From contig NC_134949.1 in NCBI RefSeq assembly GCF_965638725.1, positions 130,368,969-130,432,968 of the forward strand: a stretch of 64,000 nucleotides of DNA, in the 5' to 3' direction. The notes below the pieces were generated by a model that had not been told where the DNA came from, did no database searches, and worked only from the letters and a program-made list of their open reading frames with translations. Shown in pieces: positions 1-13,329 of the stretch. The DNA is from Aptenodytes patagonicus (lineage: Eukaryota > Chordata > Aves > Sphenisciformes > Spheniscidae). Positions within the stretch are counted from its first letter, which is position 1; the number at the start of each line of letters is the position of its first letter. The position numbers were made by a program, and so were the translations under genes.

Positions 1-3000
1 AAACTATGAATTTTAAATCAAGTTGGACAGAGGTAATTTTGGATAAAATGAGAGCTGTTCTTCACAGGGAAAATGTTCAAGGCAAAATTCCCAGTCCTTG
101 TAGTGGCAGTGAGCAAAAGGATTTTGAAAGTTCTGGGGGAAAGCTCGTGGCACCCATTCGCACATACTTAGCTGCTCCTTTTAAAAAGTCGCAGTTTCTC
201 AGTAGAAGGGGTGCCTCCTCAGCAGGCAAACCTTCCTCAGGAACCCAACACAACTGCTGCTGCTCGGGAGCTCATAGTGGGAGAGGGAAATTGCCTGGAA
301 TGAAGCAATGGGTAAATCTCTGTGCATCCTCTCTAGCCTTTGAGCTGGCTGCTCTTCTGAGTCACTGTGCTGGGGAGGTTGAGCCCCTGGGCTTAAAGCA
401 GTGATCACGATCCCCCGGTTTAGGGTGAGACCCTGGCTTAGAGTGAGACACAAAAAGCAAACATAACAGCGCTGCCCTAGGGAGTCCAGTTGGTTGGCAG
501 CATTAGCAGTTAGGTGGCTATATTAGCATTTTAATCAAATAACTAGATATCCTAGAATTATATGTTTGAATCTCTGTAGGCTAAACATAGCTTCAGAGGC
601 AAATAATTTCCATGTAATTTTAGGGTGGAGAATGTCCTTTGGGTAACAGCTGCCTGCTCTGCATGGGCATTAAAAATCCTGTGGCACTTTATTGAAAGCA
701 GAGGTTTGTCTCGGAGGCCTTGCTTAAAACATCCCTCAGCATGCTGGCTGTCTGCCCGGCTGCAGTCCTGACACCCAGGAGGGCATGCAGTTCAGGGGGA
801 GATACTGCAGCTCCTGTTCACTATATTGTTTGTAGAGTGTCATGGGAGCCTTGATATAAACGTGGACAACTTGTCCAGGTCACAGCAAGGATGACCTTGC
901 TGGCATTGGTCTAAGCATATTTGCTCATGTGGTACAGTGGGTGCCTAAGCCCTGGGAAGAGTAAGATCTTTGAGGACAGGAAAACAGGTTGTCCAGTCAC
1001 AGGCTGGCCCAAATCCTGCCTCGTCAGCAATATCTGATGGCTGGCTGTATTGACCTGGGGCAGTCCACCGGTTCCTGCGGCGGACATGCATCTACAGGCC
1101 CAGGTTCAGTATGAAAAGTTCTCAGGAGGGCATCCAGGCTGTGCTAAACCTGACTTTACATATTTGTTTCATAACGTCAGAGATGTTAAAAGTTCTAATG
1201 ATAAACCATCTGGAATAGGTTTCTTTTAAAAGAAAAGAATGAAATAGATGTGAGCTGGCAGGAGCTTTCAGAGAGATTTCCCCAACCCCCCCGCTGTTTA
1301 TATATTATGCAGAGAACTCTACAGGAAAATGGGATACATGAAGCTGAGCATTTCATGAAAAGTTGTCACATTCTGTGCATTAATTTCTGTAAAGTGTTAG
1401 GGACCAGTGGTGGGAGGAGATATTAGGTCACTCATTGCTAATCCTGGAAAGTTTAGGGGACTTTGCATGTCCTTTGAGAGTGTCCCTTTGATGGAACAAA
1501 CATCACCTGTCCAGAATTATTCCTTCATGGTGCATATAATCCACCCATTTATTTGATAAAGGTATCCATAAAAAACCAGAAATGACCCAACAGCACTCCC
1601 AGTACTAATATCAGTCCTATCCTGCTGTTCATCTCTATATCTTCCAGCTTTCTACTGCATGAAGTAATGAAGAACTAAAAGTAACACTCAGTCCTTTTTC
1701 TTCTTAAAAGCACATTACAAATACTAACCTTAATTCCTCTTCTGCCTGTTTTCAGAAGGTTAAGTATCAGTTTTTCAGAGGATTTAAGTGCCCACAGTGC
1801 ATTTGAAGGTCTTTGAGTGACAGATGTTAAGAACCTCTGAACATCTGAGCCCTGTTAAACGCTCCCCACGTGCATGTGAGGGACATATCAGAACCAGCAT
1901 CAGAATTCAGATGGTCCCCGCTCCTAACTGTGGTCTAATCACACCTCTTTCAGGTGCTGTTTGCAGATGATGGCAGAAGGGCATTGTATTTCTGATGACT
2001 CAGCATTTGCAGGGGAGGCTTGCTTTCGGACATAGCTCTCCTGCATTTAGGAGCTCCCATATTACTCCAGCATTACTCCTGAGCGGTGCATGGCATCACC
2101 GTCTTTGCTCCCTAGGAGGAGGGTAATACTGGATCAAACACTGCTATAGGGGCTTAGTGGGAAAAAATTGATTTTTTTTCTCTTGGCAGTGTTAGGACAC
2201 AATTTCAGCCTCTAATTTCTCACAGCACCTTCCCTCCCCCTGCTATTTCATGTAAACTTCTCATGAAAGCAATAGTCTTTCTGAAGGTGTATTTGGGGTG
2301 TTATTGCTTAAGCCCAAAGGGAGAGCACATCCCTCACATAAATTGTGGTTGATGGTGAATCTGGACTGTGCTTGTACCATTGCACAGACCCTGGCTAGAT
2401 GCAGGTGTGAATTGCTGAGGTCCCCAAACCTGCAGTTTGCCCAGACATTTTCAGTGGTACCCTCAGAAGGCAGTAAGTACTGATAAAACTTGGAGCACTG
2501 CTCTGCAGAGCCCAGGACATATTTTCCTTCAACTCTATAAAACCACTGTCAGGTAGAACCCCCCTGAGTAAACCTCACTGTTGTAAATGCCCTGTCCACA
2601 GCCGGCCCAGCCCATGGAAAAGTCCCTGGTGCAGGGGACTGCCAGGAGCACGTACAACATTGCGCACCCAGGCTCTTCATAGACAGTGTGAACAAGGCAG
2701 AACTGCACTCATCACCCCAGAACCGAAGCCAAATCCCCTTGGTCAGCTAGTTTGTTCCCACTGCACAGATCAAAATACAAGCCTCAATCATAATATTAAA
2801 TCTATCTCCCTCCCTGCCGTGCTGTATTGTCTAGGTGAGGAGGAAAGGGGAAACTTTGTTTTCATTCCCTTCAAATTAATTAGAAATTCATGTGGGGGGA
2901 GGACTCATCCAGACAGTAACAGGGGTTATTATGTTTCATAACTGCATCTAACCAAGGATGTGTTGCACAGAATTCAGAGTCAACAAGAGTCTCTGGTATC

Positions 3001-4729
3001 AGGGTCAAGTCAGTACATCCTCTGTAACCAAAGTAACTCAGCTCAGCACGCTACCTGTGTAGGAGAGAGGACTGGGTGGCCCTTCAGACTTCAGCTCTCT
3101 GAGAAGGCTAGTAAGGTATTGCTTACCGGCATACACAGCAGTCCTTTCCAAATTTGAATCTCAGCGCTACATTTTCTCTTTGCATATGCCTTATCATGAA
3201 TGCAAGTGGTTAAGCTTTCCTCCTCCTTTTTAAAGATCACATTTAATTTTTCTTTTTTTTGCTCTAGTGATTTACACAAAATATTTAAGCTCACTGCTGT
3301 AAATCCCCTTGGGGCACCTACCAGAAGGTTGTGAAACCTGGGTGAGGGATGGTGGAAGGGCATACACTGTTAATTAGTGGAGGTTGGCAACCCCCTAACA
3401 CTTCGGCTTACGCTCTTGTCAACGGCTCCGAGGTCTGGCTTTGTGGGAGCCGATTCATGCAGGCGTTTGGAAATAACCGGACTCTGGCAGCAACTCCTAC
3501 TCTGACAGAAGAGAGCCAGCAACCAGCTTAATAGGTTGCTGCAGCCAGCGAAGTCCTCCGGTGAGGAGCAGTGAAGTGAAGAAAAACAAAGCCCATTCCA
3601 ACCGCTGCCACAGCAGACAACAGTTGAGAGCAAAGAATCATTTTATTGCATATGGAGGGGGGGAATGAGGGAAAGAAAAGAAAATGAGATGGCATTTTTT
3701 ACAGCTAAGGGTTTAATGGTTTCTTTCCTTTCTCCCCTTCCCATTAAAGGGGACAAAAATACACGGAAGGAGAATTCCACAGATTTTCATTCTTCTTGTA
3801 AGAAAAGACGGCGCAGCTGAAGCTTCTTCCTTGAATTAAGTTTTCAGAAGGAAAGTTGGTTTCCCTTTCTCTGGCTCCTCATAGCGGCATTTTTCTGGCT
3901 CTAGCAACCTAATAGGTTGATTGCTGAGCCTCTTCTGTTTCAATTACTTTTGATTGATTCTCAGGTCTGTGTCAGCCACTTGGTGCAGCCACCATCTCAG
4001 GAACAAATCTGCAGCAGCTGAAGATGAAAATAGCTTCCATGACCACTTAGGAGGGGAGTTCAAGCATCTTTTCTAAACATGAGGTTGCTGTAGCCTTCCC
4101 TCAAAATCGTGTCTCCGGCCAGGGCTGCTCATGACGAGGTTCCTGTTCCTGATGGCTCTCTGAGCTGCGCTTAGCCTCAGCCACAGCTAGGAAGGAGGGT
4201 GAAAGGAACTTTAATATCGTTAGGCTGCTCAACGTGTGATTGCTGGAGGGCACTGCCGTTATGCCCCAGGAGAGGGACTGCGGCCTGGTAGAAGTCCCTC
4301 TAGGTTTAGAGAGTGGAGTGGGACAGGGAGAGGTGGGACACAGGGCTTGTAAGATGAGTCTTGGGGGCTTGCTTTATTGTTTGGGTTTTTACTGAAGGAG
4401 CAATGGGAGAGGGAAGGGAGAGAAAGGGAGTTGGGAAAAGGAGTGCAGGTGATGGCGACTGGTTCCTCACAGAAGCAGCCAGCCTCTGCAGTTGCTTTGT
4501 ACACATCTGACTCTTTTCTTAGCAGTGGTAGCCTCAAGCCTTTAGACTGGCAAAGGAGTAGTAAGGAAAGATCTGTACTGATGCCCTGGCTGAGAGGTAG
4601 TCTGGCTTCCTGCATAAGTCAGAGCAGACTGAGAATGAAAGCAGTCTGGAGAATTGGGGCTATTTGTGTCAACAGTAGGATTATATTTCTGTATTTTTAA
4701 TTTCCTACTGTTGCTGTCCAATTCAACTC
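1..4729. other. Unique non-coding stretch, no gene recognised
   Basis: No frame here has a recognisable domain, and the longest is about 130 codons. Small local features are a purine-rich tract near 4391-4440 and phrases such as 'cccaaatcctgcc' near 1010, which recur in old amniote repeats but are too short to assign. The sequence is compatible with intron or intergenic DNA. A very diverged repeat could be missed by eye. Confidence 0.6.
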
Positions 4730-5455
4730 AGCATGGGATCACAGCATAATTCAGGCTGGATGGGACCCTGGGAGGCTCAGAGCTGGGTCAGCCCCAGGCC
4801 AGACCAGGCTGCTCAGAGCTGTGTCTGGTCGGGGCTTGAAACCTCCCAGGATGGAGCCTGTGCAGCCTCCTGGGCTGCCTGCTCCACTGCTAGACTGTCC
4901 TCATGGGAAAATTTTTTTCCTTGCATCTAGTCTGAATCTCTCTTGTTTCAATTTATGCCCGTTGTCTCTTGTTTTCCTGCCACACACACCGGTGAAGTTC
5001 CCAGTTCCCTTTTCTTGAAGACCTTCCTATAGGTATGGGCAGGCCTCACATTTGCCTTTCTTTAGTTGTCAGGGAAATCCCTGGACCTCCACAGTCTTTC
5101 GAAGATGTTAGAGAGTGGCCTTGCAAGGACATAGGCCAGCTCTCTTGGCACTCTTGGATGCAACTGTTGGGTCTGATGGACTTGAAGAGATCAAGATCTC
5201 TCAGGCAATCCCAGAGTCAATGCCTATCTGCTTGCTGGTAGTACTCCTCTGAGCCCAGAGGCCTGGGAGACCTTGTTGATGAAGACTGAGGTAGAGAAGG
5301 CATTGAGTACCTGTGTCACCAAATCACTTTCCCTATTCAGCAATGGGCCTACATTTTCTCTGTTTAGCCTTTATTGCTAATCTAGTGGTAGAAGCTCTTC
5401 TTGTCATCCTTGATGTTCCCTCCAAGTGACAACTCTAGGTGAGCTTTGGATCAAA
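4730..5455 (-). mobile_element. CR1 LINE remnant, internally deleted
   Basis: Read on the minus strand, this is a CR1 non-LTR retrotransposon. From about 5455 down to 5250 it encodes the linker before the reverse transcriptase (a stretch like ENVGPLLNRESDLVTQ). From about 5250 to 5040 it encodes the start of the RT domain (ELAYVLARPLSNIFERLW). It then jumps at about 5030 straight to the ORF2 C-terminus and 3' UTR, ending at about 4730 with the reverse complement of the avian CR1 tail ('gggatcacagcataattcaggctgg'). Roughly 1.1 kb holding the RT catalytic motifs is missing, judged against the younger copy at 32.3-33.6 kb. Frameshifts and stops are present. The copy is old and cannot move by itself. 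The family assignment comes from known CR1 ORF2 and tail sequence; the exact ends are approximate. Confidence 0.85.
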
Positions 5456-7535
5456 GGTAGCTATGGGGGACCGTCCGAAAGGCAACCAGCTCACCACATT
5501 CAAAGAGCTGGGCTTCCAGTCCCGGCCTGAGGTGGGCTGATGCAACAGGGTGCTGCTTCAAATGACCCCTGGGGAGAACTTGTACTGTTGTCTAAAGCAG
5601 CAAGTGTGCAGTGGTAAAAGATTTCATGCAGGGGAAACGCGGTGCACCCAATGTTGAACTCAGAGCAGCTCTGCCAGGGACCTGCGTGTCTCCCCGTGGG
5701 TCGTCCTCAGCAGCCAGGCAGGAGGAGAGGCATGTTTGTGTGCCTCCTGACTGGTGGGGCGGACGGCTTTGTCTGGGAGGCACAGGTTCTCTTACAGTTA
5801 ATGTGTCTTCTAGAAATACCCACTCATGTCTGCTGGGAGGAGCTGGCGCAGGGTAGCAGAGTGGCATTTGGGGGGTGGGCTGACAGATCTCATCGGGGCT
5901 GCCTTCCTCCCACCCTGAAAAAAGGGAGCGGTGGCGTCAATAAAGCGATCCAGCCCCACACTCCTGCCCGTGCCCCATGAGCACCGTGCTCCTGGGGACG
6001 CAGGGGTCCCACTGCGAGCGAACAGCCGGAGACAAGGCACTCGCTCCACTCCTATCCCTCCAGTACCCGGGGGTGGTGGGGAGGGAAACAGACTGCAAGG
6101 GCAGGTTAATATGAATGGACATGCTGTGAAAAATGGATACTAAATTATTCCCTGATCCAATAAACCTCTCAACCCACACTCTCAGAAAAGCCTCGGTGAG
6201 TAGACAGGCCTCACGAGTTGCTCAGCAGCTCAATAAAATCTGTCTCTGCCCTGTCAGATCGAAAAGGGAAACAAATGGCAGAATTTGGAGCCCTCCCCCG
6301 AGGAGGCCTTGCTCCTACGTGAACGGCTCTGCCTGCGATGCCAGCTCCCTGCCTGCAGCCTGAGGGGACTGCACCACAGGCAGTTGCCTGCAGCAGGACC
6401 CTGAACTTGTGAGAGTTTCCTTCCTCCGTCCTTGGCTTCCAGGTGTTCTCATGGAGAGGGTTTTCACCCACACACGCATGACTGCTTTGAGGTGCAGGAG
6501 CCCTCAGAGTGTTTGCAGCCAGCCCCAGCAGAGGGGCTGTGGTAGGGGCAAGCGGATGGAGGGTCAGTCTCCTGCACCACGCCAGCCCTGCCATGCACCC
6601 CAGGTTGCTCAGTTGTTTGGAGGTGGCTGCCTGGGTAGGAGCACCCTTACAAGGCTGCGTTTGCCCTTGCAGGGGGCTACGGTCAATGCCCTGCCTGGAG
6701 GAAGGGCTTGATCCCATTATGCCAACACTAGTTTCTTCTGCTGTCTCTCATGGGGGTTTTTGCACCTCTGCACATAGGTGTAGGATGATTCATGAGCATG
6801 CGTTTGTGTTGTATCTGCGCTCAGGTTGTGCTAATCCTGTTTAGTCATTTTTCAGTGGATTTCATTTAGATACCGGGCTGGGGCTCTGCATGCCCTTGAC
6901 AATACTGAGCAACACCATTGCTCATATTTAAACTCACTGACATAGCTAGTGATGGTGAAATTAAAGGAGACAGTGACATAAAGCTCTCACCCAGCAGCAG
7001 TTTGCCTCCTGCCAGTCACTGCTCTTGTATTTTCCCTCCCTTGTCAAAACCCAAGGAAAAGGGGCAGATTTTGTGGCTTACCTGGAAGACCAGCAAGTCT
7101 GAGCTCTTCTGGACCAACCTGTGTGCCCAGGCCGCTCCAGCTAAGCCCGCGGAGCGCAGAGGAAGATCAGGCACCACCTGCCGTGCAAACCCTCTGCGAA
7201 GCCACAGCAAACCCCTCGCAGAATGTAAAGCAGGTGATTTATGCCAGCAAAGACTTTCGGCCTCACTGCTGCGAGCAGCTCGCTCGTGCTCACCCAGCCG
7301 GTAGCAAAGCTAGAAATAGCCTGGGCTGCTGGGGCCCAGCACCCGGCTCTCGCCTCCGGTCCGTGGCTGCTCTCCAGCTCTGACTGTACATGCCAGTTTG
7401 CTGTCATGGCCTCTCTTGCTGGCTGGTGGAAGGAGAGGTCTGCTCCCCGAAATGGCAGCTGAAGACACAGATGTCACACGTTTTATTCCGTGGCTTTTGA
7501 TACTAAGCAAATAAGTCACAACTGGTTTACCGCAC
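5456..7535. other. GC-rich non-coding stretch
   Basis: This stretch is GC-richer than its surroundings, especially 5640-6720, and so contains many chance reading frames on both strands, the longest 168 codons on the minus strand at 6211-6717. None has a recognisable domain, a convincing start context or paired splice sites. CpG dinucleotides are moderately frequent near 5990-6050. I see no gene or assignable transposon. Confidence 0.5.
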
Positions 7536-7552
7536 TTTTTTTTTTTTTTTTT
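7536..7552. repeat. Poly-T run (17 nt)
   Basis: Seventeen consecutive T residues. Read on the other strand it could be the A-tail of a retroposed sequence, but no source body is recognisable beside it, so I treat it as simple sequence. Confidence 0.9.
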
Positions 7553-8789
7553 ACTGTTAGCAGAGCTGAAAATATGGCTTCTTTTAACACTGCGGCAATG
7601 GGAAGAAAAGGTTTGTCCTGCAGTTCTGGTTTAAAAATAAAAATAAAAACAACTACAGAGAAACAGCTTGTGCCCCTTGTGAGTAGATGTAGGCTTTAAT
7701 TTCATCTCGGGTTTCTACCATCATAACACTTGACAGCAAGTGCTGTAGTCACGAGGATCCAGATTTGGAAGGGCATTAACAGTGTCTAATTTTTGTTGGT
7801 TTTAGTGAGCGGCAGGTGCCTAAAACCCTTTACTATCTGGTCTAGGATTTCTGTGACTATATGCTCAGAAACCGCTTCTTTCTATTAGATACGTAGTTTC
7901 CTTTACTGTTTTCAAAGATGACTATAGAAACAGGGCTTTGTGAAACTTAGCAAGCGATAGTAACTGGCCATAACATCTACGTAATTATTAGCTATCCACA
8001 GAATAAATGAAAGATTAAAAGGCAGTAATCTTCTTTCCTCTTTGTTGCTCGCTATTAATGGCTTCTTAGTCTACATACTAAATGGTTATCAAGGCAGTGT
8101 TCTGTTGCAGAAAATCTGTAGTGTTAAAATTTGAATTTACTGAGAGGAGAGAATAGGTTCACTTGAACAGGGAAGGCAAAATGATAAGGAGTTTTGGTTT
8201 ACAGGGACTTTGTCCCAGTCTAAATCCAAACAATGCTTTTCACATACCGGTGGTCATTGGTGGCACTTGAAACTGGGAGCAGACAAAAGCCTTTGTAGGA
8301 GCCAGGGGCAGTGCTCGGCAGCCCGCTCTCCACGGACCTGTAAGGGTCTGTGGAAAGCAGCAAGGAAAACTAGTTTCAGCATTGTCATAAATTCTGTCCT
8401 GTGTGGACAGCCCCATGGCTACTGAATTTCTAAAGGGGGGCACTTCTACCTTAGAAAATATGCAGGGTCTACAAATTAGAAAAGGTTAAAAACCAGGGCA
8501 CTAGGACAGAAGAAAGAAAGTACTTAGCATCCAGCAGACATGGGAAATACTGAATGCGGGGTGAGGAGCCATGGCTAGGCTAGTCATTGCCATATAACGA
8601 GGAGGGAAAAAATCAGTCTTTCCAGCTCCATGCCTCATAAAATCCAACTGAAATCAATCCAGGATTTTGCCAGTCATGAGTTATTCAGCAATCCCAAGGT
8701 CAGGCCATCACACATCATCATCTGTTCTTTTTATCCCTGTACTGCAGACAGGAAATCAAGAGACAGAGCTTGATCACTGCAATATAGGC
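7553..8789. other. Unique non-coding stretch
   Basis: The sequence is AT-balanced, with only short chance frames and no recognisable gene, RNA gene or transposon. Confidence 0.5.
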
Positions 8790-8885
8790 AAACATTTGGG
8801 CCCAGACTGCAAAGTAATTAAGTGTGCATTAAGGCCCACTCCCGTTTAGCAAAGCCCTTATGTACATGCTTTAAGTGCCACTGCA
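8790..8885 (-). repeat. Old amniote interspersed repeat (family not named)
   Basis: The reverse complement reads '...cacttaaagcatgtacat...gctttgctaaacggg...', a degenerate form of the 'cacttaagcacatgcttaa...gctttgctgaatcgggg' phrase found many times in bird, crocodilian and turtle genomes. The copy is heavily mutated. I recognise the phrase, not a catalogued family name, and the limits are approximate. Confidence 0.4.
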
Positions 8886-9639
8886 GCTAGAGACACACAA
8901 AGAAACACTTAAATTCCTTCCTGGATCACTGCTAACTACAGTATAAATATTTAGGAATATATTTAAAGACTCTCTGGGCTGAACACAGCTCTTAGTGCAT
9001 AGACAGGGGCTGGAAGAATTGGGATCTTGCAAGTTGCCATTGCAAGTTGAGGTGCATGGTAGGTGCTGGAGGCAGACAGCCAGCATGGAAAGGGGGCTTT
9101 CTGTGGCAGCAGGAGAGCAAATGTGAGTGAAGAGAGGGTAGCCAGGGGCTGCAGAATTATAAGTGCATTTTATGTGCATTTAAGGTTGAATGTTTGTACT
9201 GAGATCGTTGCATCTATGTTGGGGGTGATCCTGGGAAACTGAAAAAGCAGAAGCCAAAACAATTCCTTCTTTTCTCCCATGATATATTCTTTTCTTTTCT
9301 AATACAGCCTCCCAGTTTCCATAGAGGGGAAGGAGGGCAAGGACCTGATGAGGGTTTTGAACTCTTGGGGTGAGTAAATCAATGGCAGTGTGGTTTCAGG
9401 GATATATCACCCCTTGTATTTAAAAGCACACATGCACATTCATCCAATTGATATTCTTGGTACGAATGGCAAATGATTGCCTGAACTGCTAGACAGGGAG
9501 GAGGGCCAGGTCCCTGCCCTGAAGAGTTTACAGATGAAATGTAAAGAAGAGGATGGTGCTGCAGGGGGAGAGGGAACACAACATGAGCTGAGGCACAGTT
9601 GTTATTCCTGGCACACTCTGAAGCCGCCTTCCCAGTCTG
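8886..9639. other. Unique non-coding stretch
   Basis: No gene or repeat recognised. It runs up to the LINE-2 remnant that begins at about 9640. Confidence 0.45.
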
Positions 9640-10110
9640 TTGCCTGCCTTTGATGTGGATCATTCCTCCTTTATCAAAAAGCTTTCTTCCCAGGGTGCTC
9701 CAGAGCCTTTCGCACTCCTGGTTTTCATCCTACCTCTCTAGGTGTTCCTGCATTGTCTTCTTTCAGCACTTTTCTCCTCGCTACTATCAGCCTTCCTTAG
9801 GACATTGCCCAAGTCCCTCGCCTTGCTCCTCACTTTGTCCCTAGGTAGCTTTATGCTGCTGCACACTTGAGTGATCGTTTCTGTGCTGACAACTCAGAGA
9901 TCTATTTCCTCAGCACTACTCAGCCAGTCCATTCTCTGGCAGCTCCTGCAGCCCCTTCTCCTTCATGTCCCACCACCATCCCCCTCACCAAGAATTTAAT
10001 GTCTCTTCCCAGGTTGGCCCTCAGTCCTCTCCCTTCTTGCATGCTGCCGTACGAGTTGCAACAACCCTCCTACGTGACCCAAAGGCTGTCTGACTCACTG
10101 AAACATGTCT
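9640..10110 (+). mobile_element. LINE-2-type RT remnant
   Basis: On the + strand this stretch can be followed, across several frame changes, as part of a LINE-2-like reverse transcriptase. It starts near 9650 with a decayed motif A (FDVDHSSF, where L2 elements have an AFD-VDHS stretch). It continues with the segment usually written WFSSYLS (here FSSYLSRCSC, about 9721-9750). Near 9885 it reaches a decayed catalytic box (CADNSEIYF), in which the second aspartate of the YADD-like motif is replaced. Motif B is unreadable and stop codons intervene. The frame then drifts into unrecognisable pyrimidine-rich sequence towards 10250. This is an ancient, dead copy. CR1 is less likely, because CR1 boxes read FADDTKL rather than YADD..IY. 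Confidence 0.55.
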
Positions 10111-13100
10111 TCTCTGTCCCCTTCATCCCACACAGCAACACAGGCAGGCTTAGGAGCAGCCACCATACTCCAGGTCAGTGGGCTTTGTGCTCCTATGCCA
10201 CTTGGGGAAATCCGCCCCCTTGGAGAGCCTGCCTTTCTTCCTGCTAGTTTGTCCTGGCTAGTTTGTCTGCCCAGCGGAAAACTCACAAACCCTGCTTTTC
10301 AGCTAAATTTCATGCCCTTCTGAAAGAAAGGCCTCTATTTAATCATTCCAGCAGTGTCTAAAAACCCTAATTCCTTCAACATAGTGACAAACAGTTCTGA
10401 TTATTTGTAGAAAAGCTTGAAAAGCATTGAGCGTATTTTATTACCCATGAAAAGTGCCAGACTGGCAGCCATGGAGACTTGTCCTCTATTTATCTCTAGA
10501 ACTGGACGGCACAAGCAGTACACATTTTTCCAGAATGTCTCTCCGCTCACATTTTGAAAGGCACATGGTGGCCTATCACCATGAGACGATGGTACTTTCT
10601 GTTCAACCCACTGAGTATTTGCTCAGTGCCTGGGACATGAGTGAAGTACGTCAGGTTGCTAGTGGGAGCAGCTGGGGAAGCCCCGGAGGGACTCACCACA
10701 AAAACAACTGCCCTCCCAGAGGGCTGTGGGTGATTTGGTGTGTGAAGCTGCGTCTGCTCCTGTCTTTTCTGGCAAGCCAGGTCTCATCCAAAGTCAGTTA
10801 CGATCTGTGGAAGTGCTGCTTAATGGGCTATGAATTGTCATCTGGGGATGTATGGAGGGAGCAGACCCCATGCTTCCTCATTAAAGCAATAAATGCAGTA
10901 GATTTGCTGGGAAAAAACCTGAGGCTTCTCTTTTGCCACCAAAAGAATTAGATTAATTTTGAGCACCCTTCATTGCAAACCTTAGCTGTTACTGTTGTAA
11001 ACCCACAGAAAGGCAAGATCTCACAGGTATTATCTGCGTGTGAAGCAGCAGAGGTTATGGGCAGCCCCTACCAGCCCCTGGCAGCAGTGCTCTCTCAGAG
11101 GCCAAGTGCTGCAGCAGGACCTGGACCCTTCCTGCAGAGGCACGCTACTGGCCACGCAGGACTTCAGCGCTCATCCCTGCTTTGCAGCAAGTACCAGGGA
11201 AATTATTCAGCAGAGAGGTAAATAGCTTGCAGGATCTCTACTGCTTTTCTTCTTCACGTTCCCCCTCCTCCTGCCCCACTTTGCAGCAACACACACCAAA
11301 CACAGATGTGCAGTGACATTTTTAAATCATGCACTGATTTGTTAGGGTTATGCAAAGAGAATATTAAGCACTCTTTGCTACTGTTCAGGCTGGGCCTTGT
11401 GTTTTCTTTATGTGCACTGATGTTAAAAATACAAAGAAGCAAAACTTTCAAGCACTGCCAGTTTGGATAGAGTCGTTTTTTCTTCCTAAAATGAAGCGTA
11501 GCCTGGATGGAGGACTTTCTTCTTTGTCAATAATTAAACAGCCCTGCACTTGTTGAGGCAGTCCTGAATGTAGGTACCAGGATCAGCCAGCCTTGACCAC
11601 AAGAGGCTAAAACTTTCTACCCCATCTACAGTATGGATTTTTTTTTCCAAGAAAAAAAGTCCTTTTAGTATTAACCCTGTCGAGTCCAGTGGCAACAGCA
11701 GACCTTTACAGCAGATGGGATGCCAAGTAGCCATGTGCGTTGAAAGAGTTGTTTGGGTTTGGCCTGCTTTGAGCAGAGTTTCATGTGAGGGTGCTTCCTA
11801 GAACGAAGCCGGGTACAGCTGGTTTCTGTTTGGCCTTTTAGCATTGAGGTAGAATTCAACTGCTGCTGGCGATGCTGGGACTGGATTGCAAAACACCTTT
11901 AGTGCAAACAAAGGGGAGGGATTTCTGTCAAGGGTTCAGATTTATATTTCCCTCAGAGTGCATTTTTGAAGCACAGTAATGAAATATCCAACAGTATCGC
12001 ACATTTTGGAAGTTCATCATATCCTTGAGGGCGTCGCTGTGAACTCCAGTTGAAGATGGGCACGTGAGAGTGTTGGTACAGAAACGAGAGAATATTTGGC
12101 CTCTGGCAAAAGCCCCTGCTTTAAAAAATAAAAAATAAATGTGAGTTCTTTATCTCTGGTACAGGGCAGTCAGGGCAGAGTCTCAGTAGAAGGAACCCTC
12201 TGCTGTCCTCTGCAAAGGACATGATTTATTTACTTCAGAAAGCTGATGGGCTACAAGTCATCACCAGGTACTGGGTGGGGGAGCTGGATGTTCATGCAAA
12301 TGTGGAGGGACAGTCCTGCAGGACTGAGGGGCAGAGGAAGGGGTAGCTTTCTGCCTTGGTCTCCAGGCAAAGCTTTCCTTCTCCTGCACCACCATTCTTG
12401 TTCACCTGCCCTTTTACCCATCATTTGGCAATGTAAAGCACTCTTGTTGTGGGAAGGACTGTGTCCCAGGTAGGGGAAGGAGGAACGGGAGTAGGAGAGC
12501 TGAGACATGGAGATGTGTGCTGTCTTCCTGCCCCATGGGTAGCAAAAGAGGTGGAGGGTTAATACAGCAGTGGGAAGCTACCATGTAGGGACAGGTCCCT
12601 GAAAGGCAGCAGGTAAGGGAAGGCCTTGTGTCAGGGCTGTACTGGAGTCACAGTGCTGGAGGGCTGGGGCCGGGGAGAGAGCCCTACTTTGCCCTCAGAC
12701 ACTGATGCCTGCAGTCAGAAGAAAGCTCTGCTGGCCTGGAGGGATGCCTCCCCCAATGTAAATGCTCTGGAAAATGTGGGTACAGAGGGTTTCCTGTGGC
12801 TAACTTTTCTTCTTCTCAGGGTCTGTGGGTCTGCAGGTCTGCAGACGGCCTCAAAAAAACCCCCAACAACCACCCTCTTCTTCCCCTGCTCCTCAACATA
12901 TTATGTCTCATTATCATGCTGGTTCCTGGTTATCTGACCATGGTCCTACGTGTACTAATCCCTAAGCAAGACCAGGAGGGCTGAGGAGGCTGATCCTAGC
13001 TGCTGGGAGCAGACGGGTAAGCTGTAATGTAAGCACAGCTCCGTGTCCTCCCTAGAAACATGAGGAGTCAGGGCTGCTGCTATCAGAGACAGGTGAAAAC

Positions 13101-13329
13101 CAGACCTTTCCCTTCCCTCCTTTCCTGCTTTCTATTTTTCCTCTTTATTTATGTTAATGTGTTCTGCATTGGAGCCATAATTAAATACATATTCATACAG
13201 AAAATGTACAAAGCTTCTGCCTGTACTGTGAAGCTCTCTGAAGCTTAACTGCTTGAGACTTGTCACAGGAAAATATTTCTCCCCATGAAAAGAGGCTTCC
13301 TACAGCTGGGCTATATTATTGCCTTTTAA
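10111..13329. other. Non-coding stretch, no gene recognised
   Basis: It contains a 165-codon frame on the + strand (10454-10951) with no recognisable domain or codon pattern, and shorter chance frames. 'ctagtttgtc' occurs twice at 10245-10270. I see no gene, RNA gene or assignable transposon. Confidence 0.5.

Noticed and set aside
6211..6717. 168-codon minus-strand open frame
   Set aside because: It lies in GC-rich sequence with overlapping + strand frames; no domain, no splice signals.
10454..10951. 165-codon + strand open frame
   Set aside because: Composition looks random; no motif, no supporting context.
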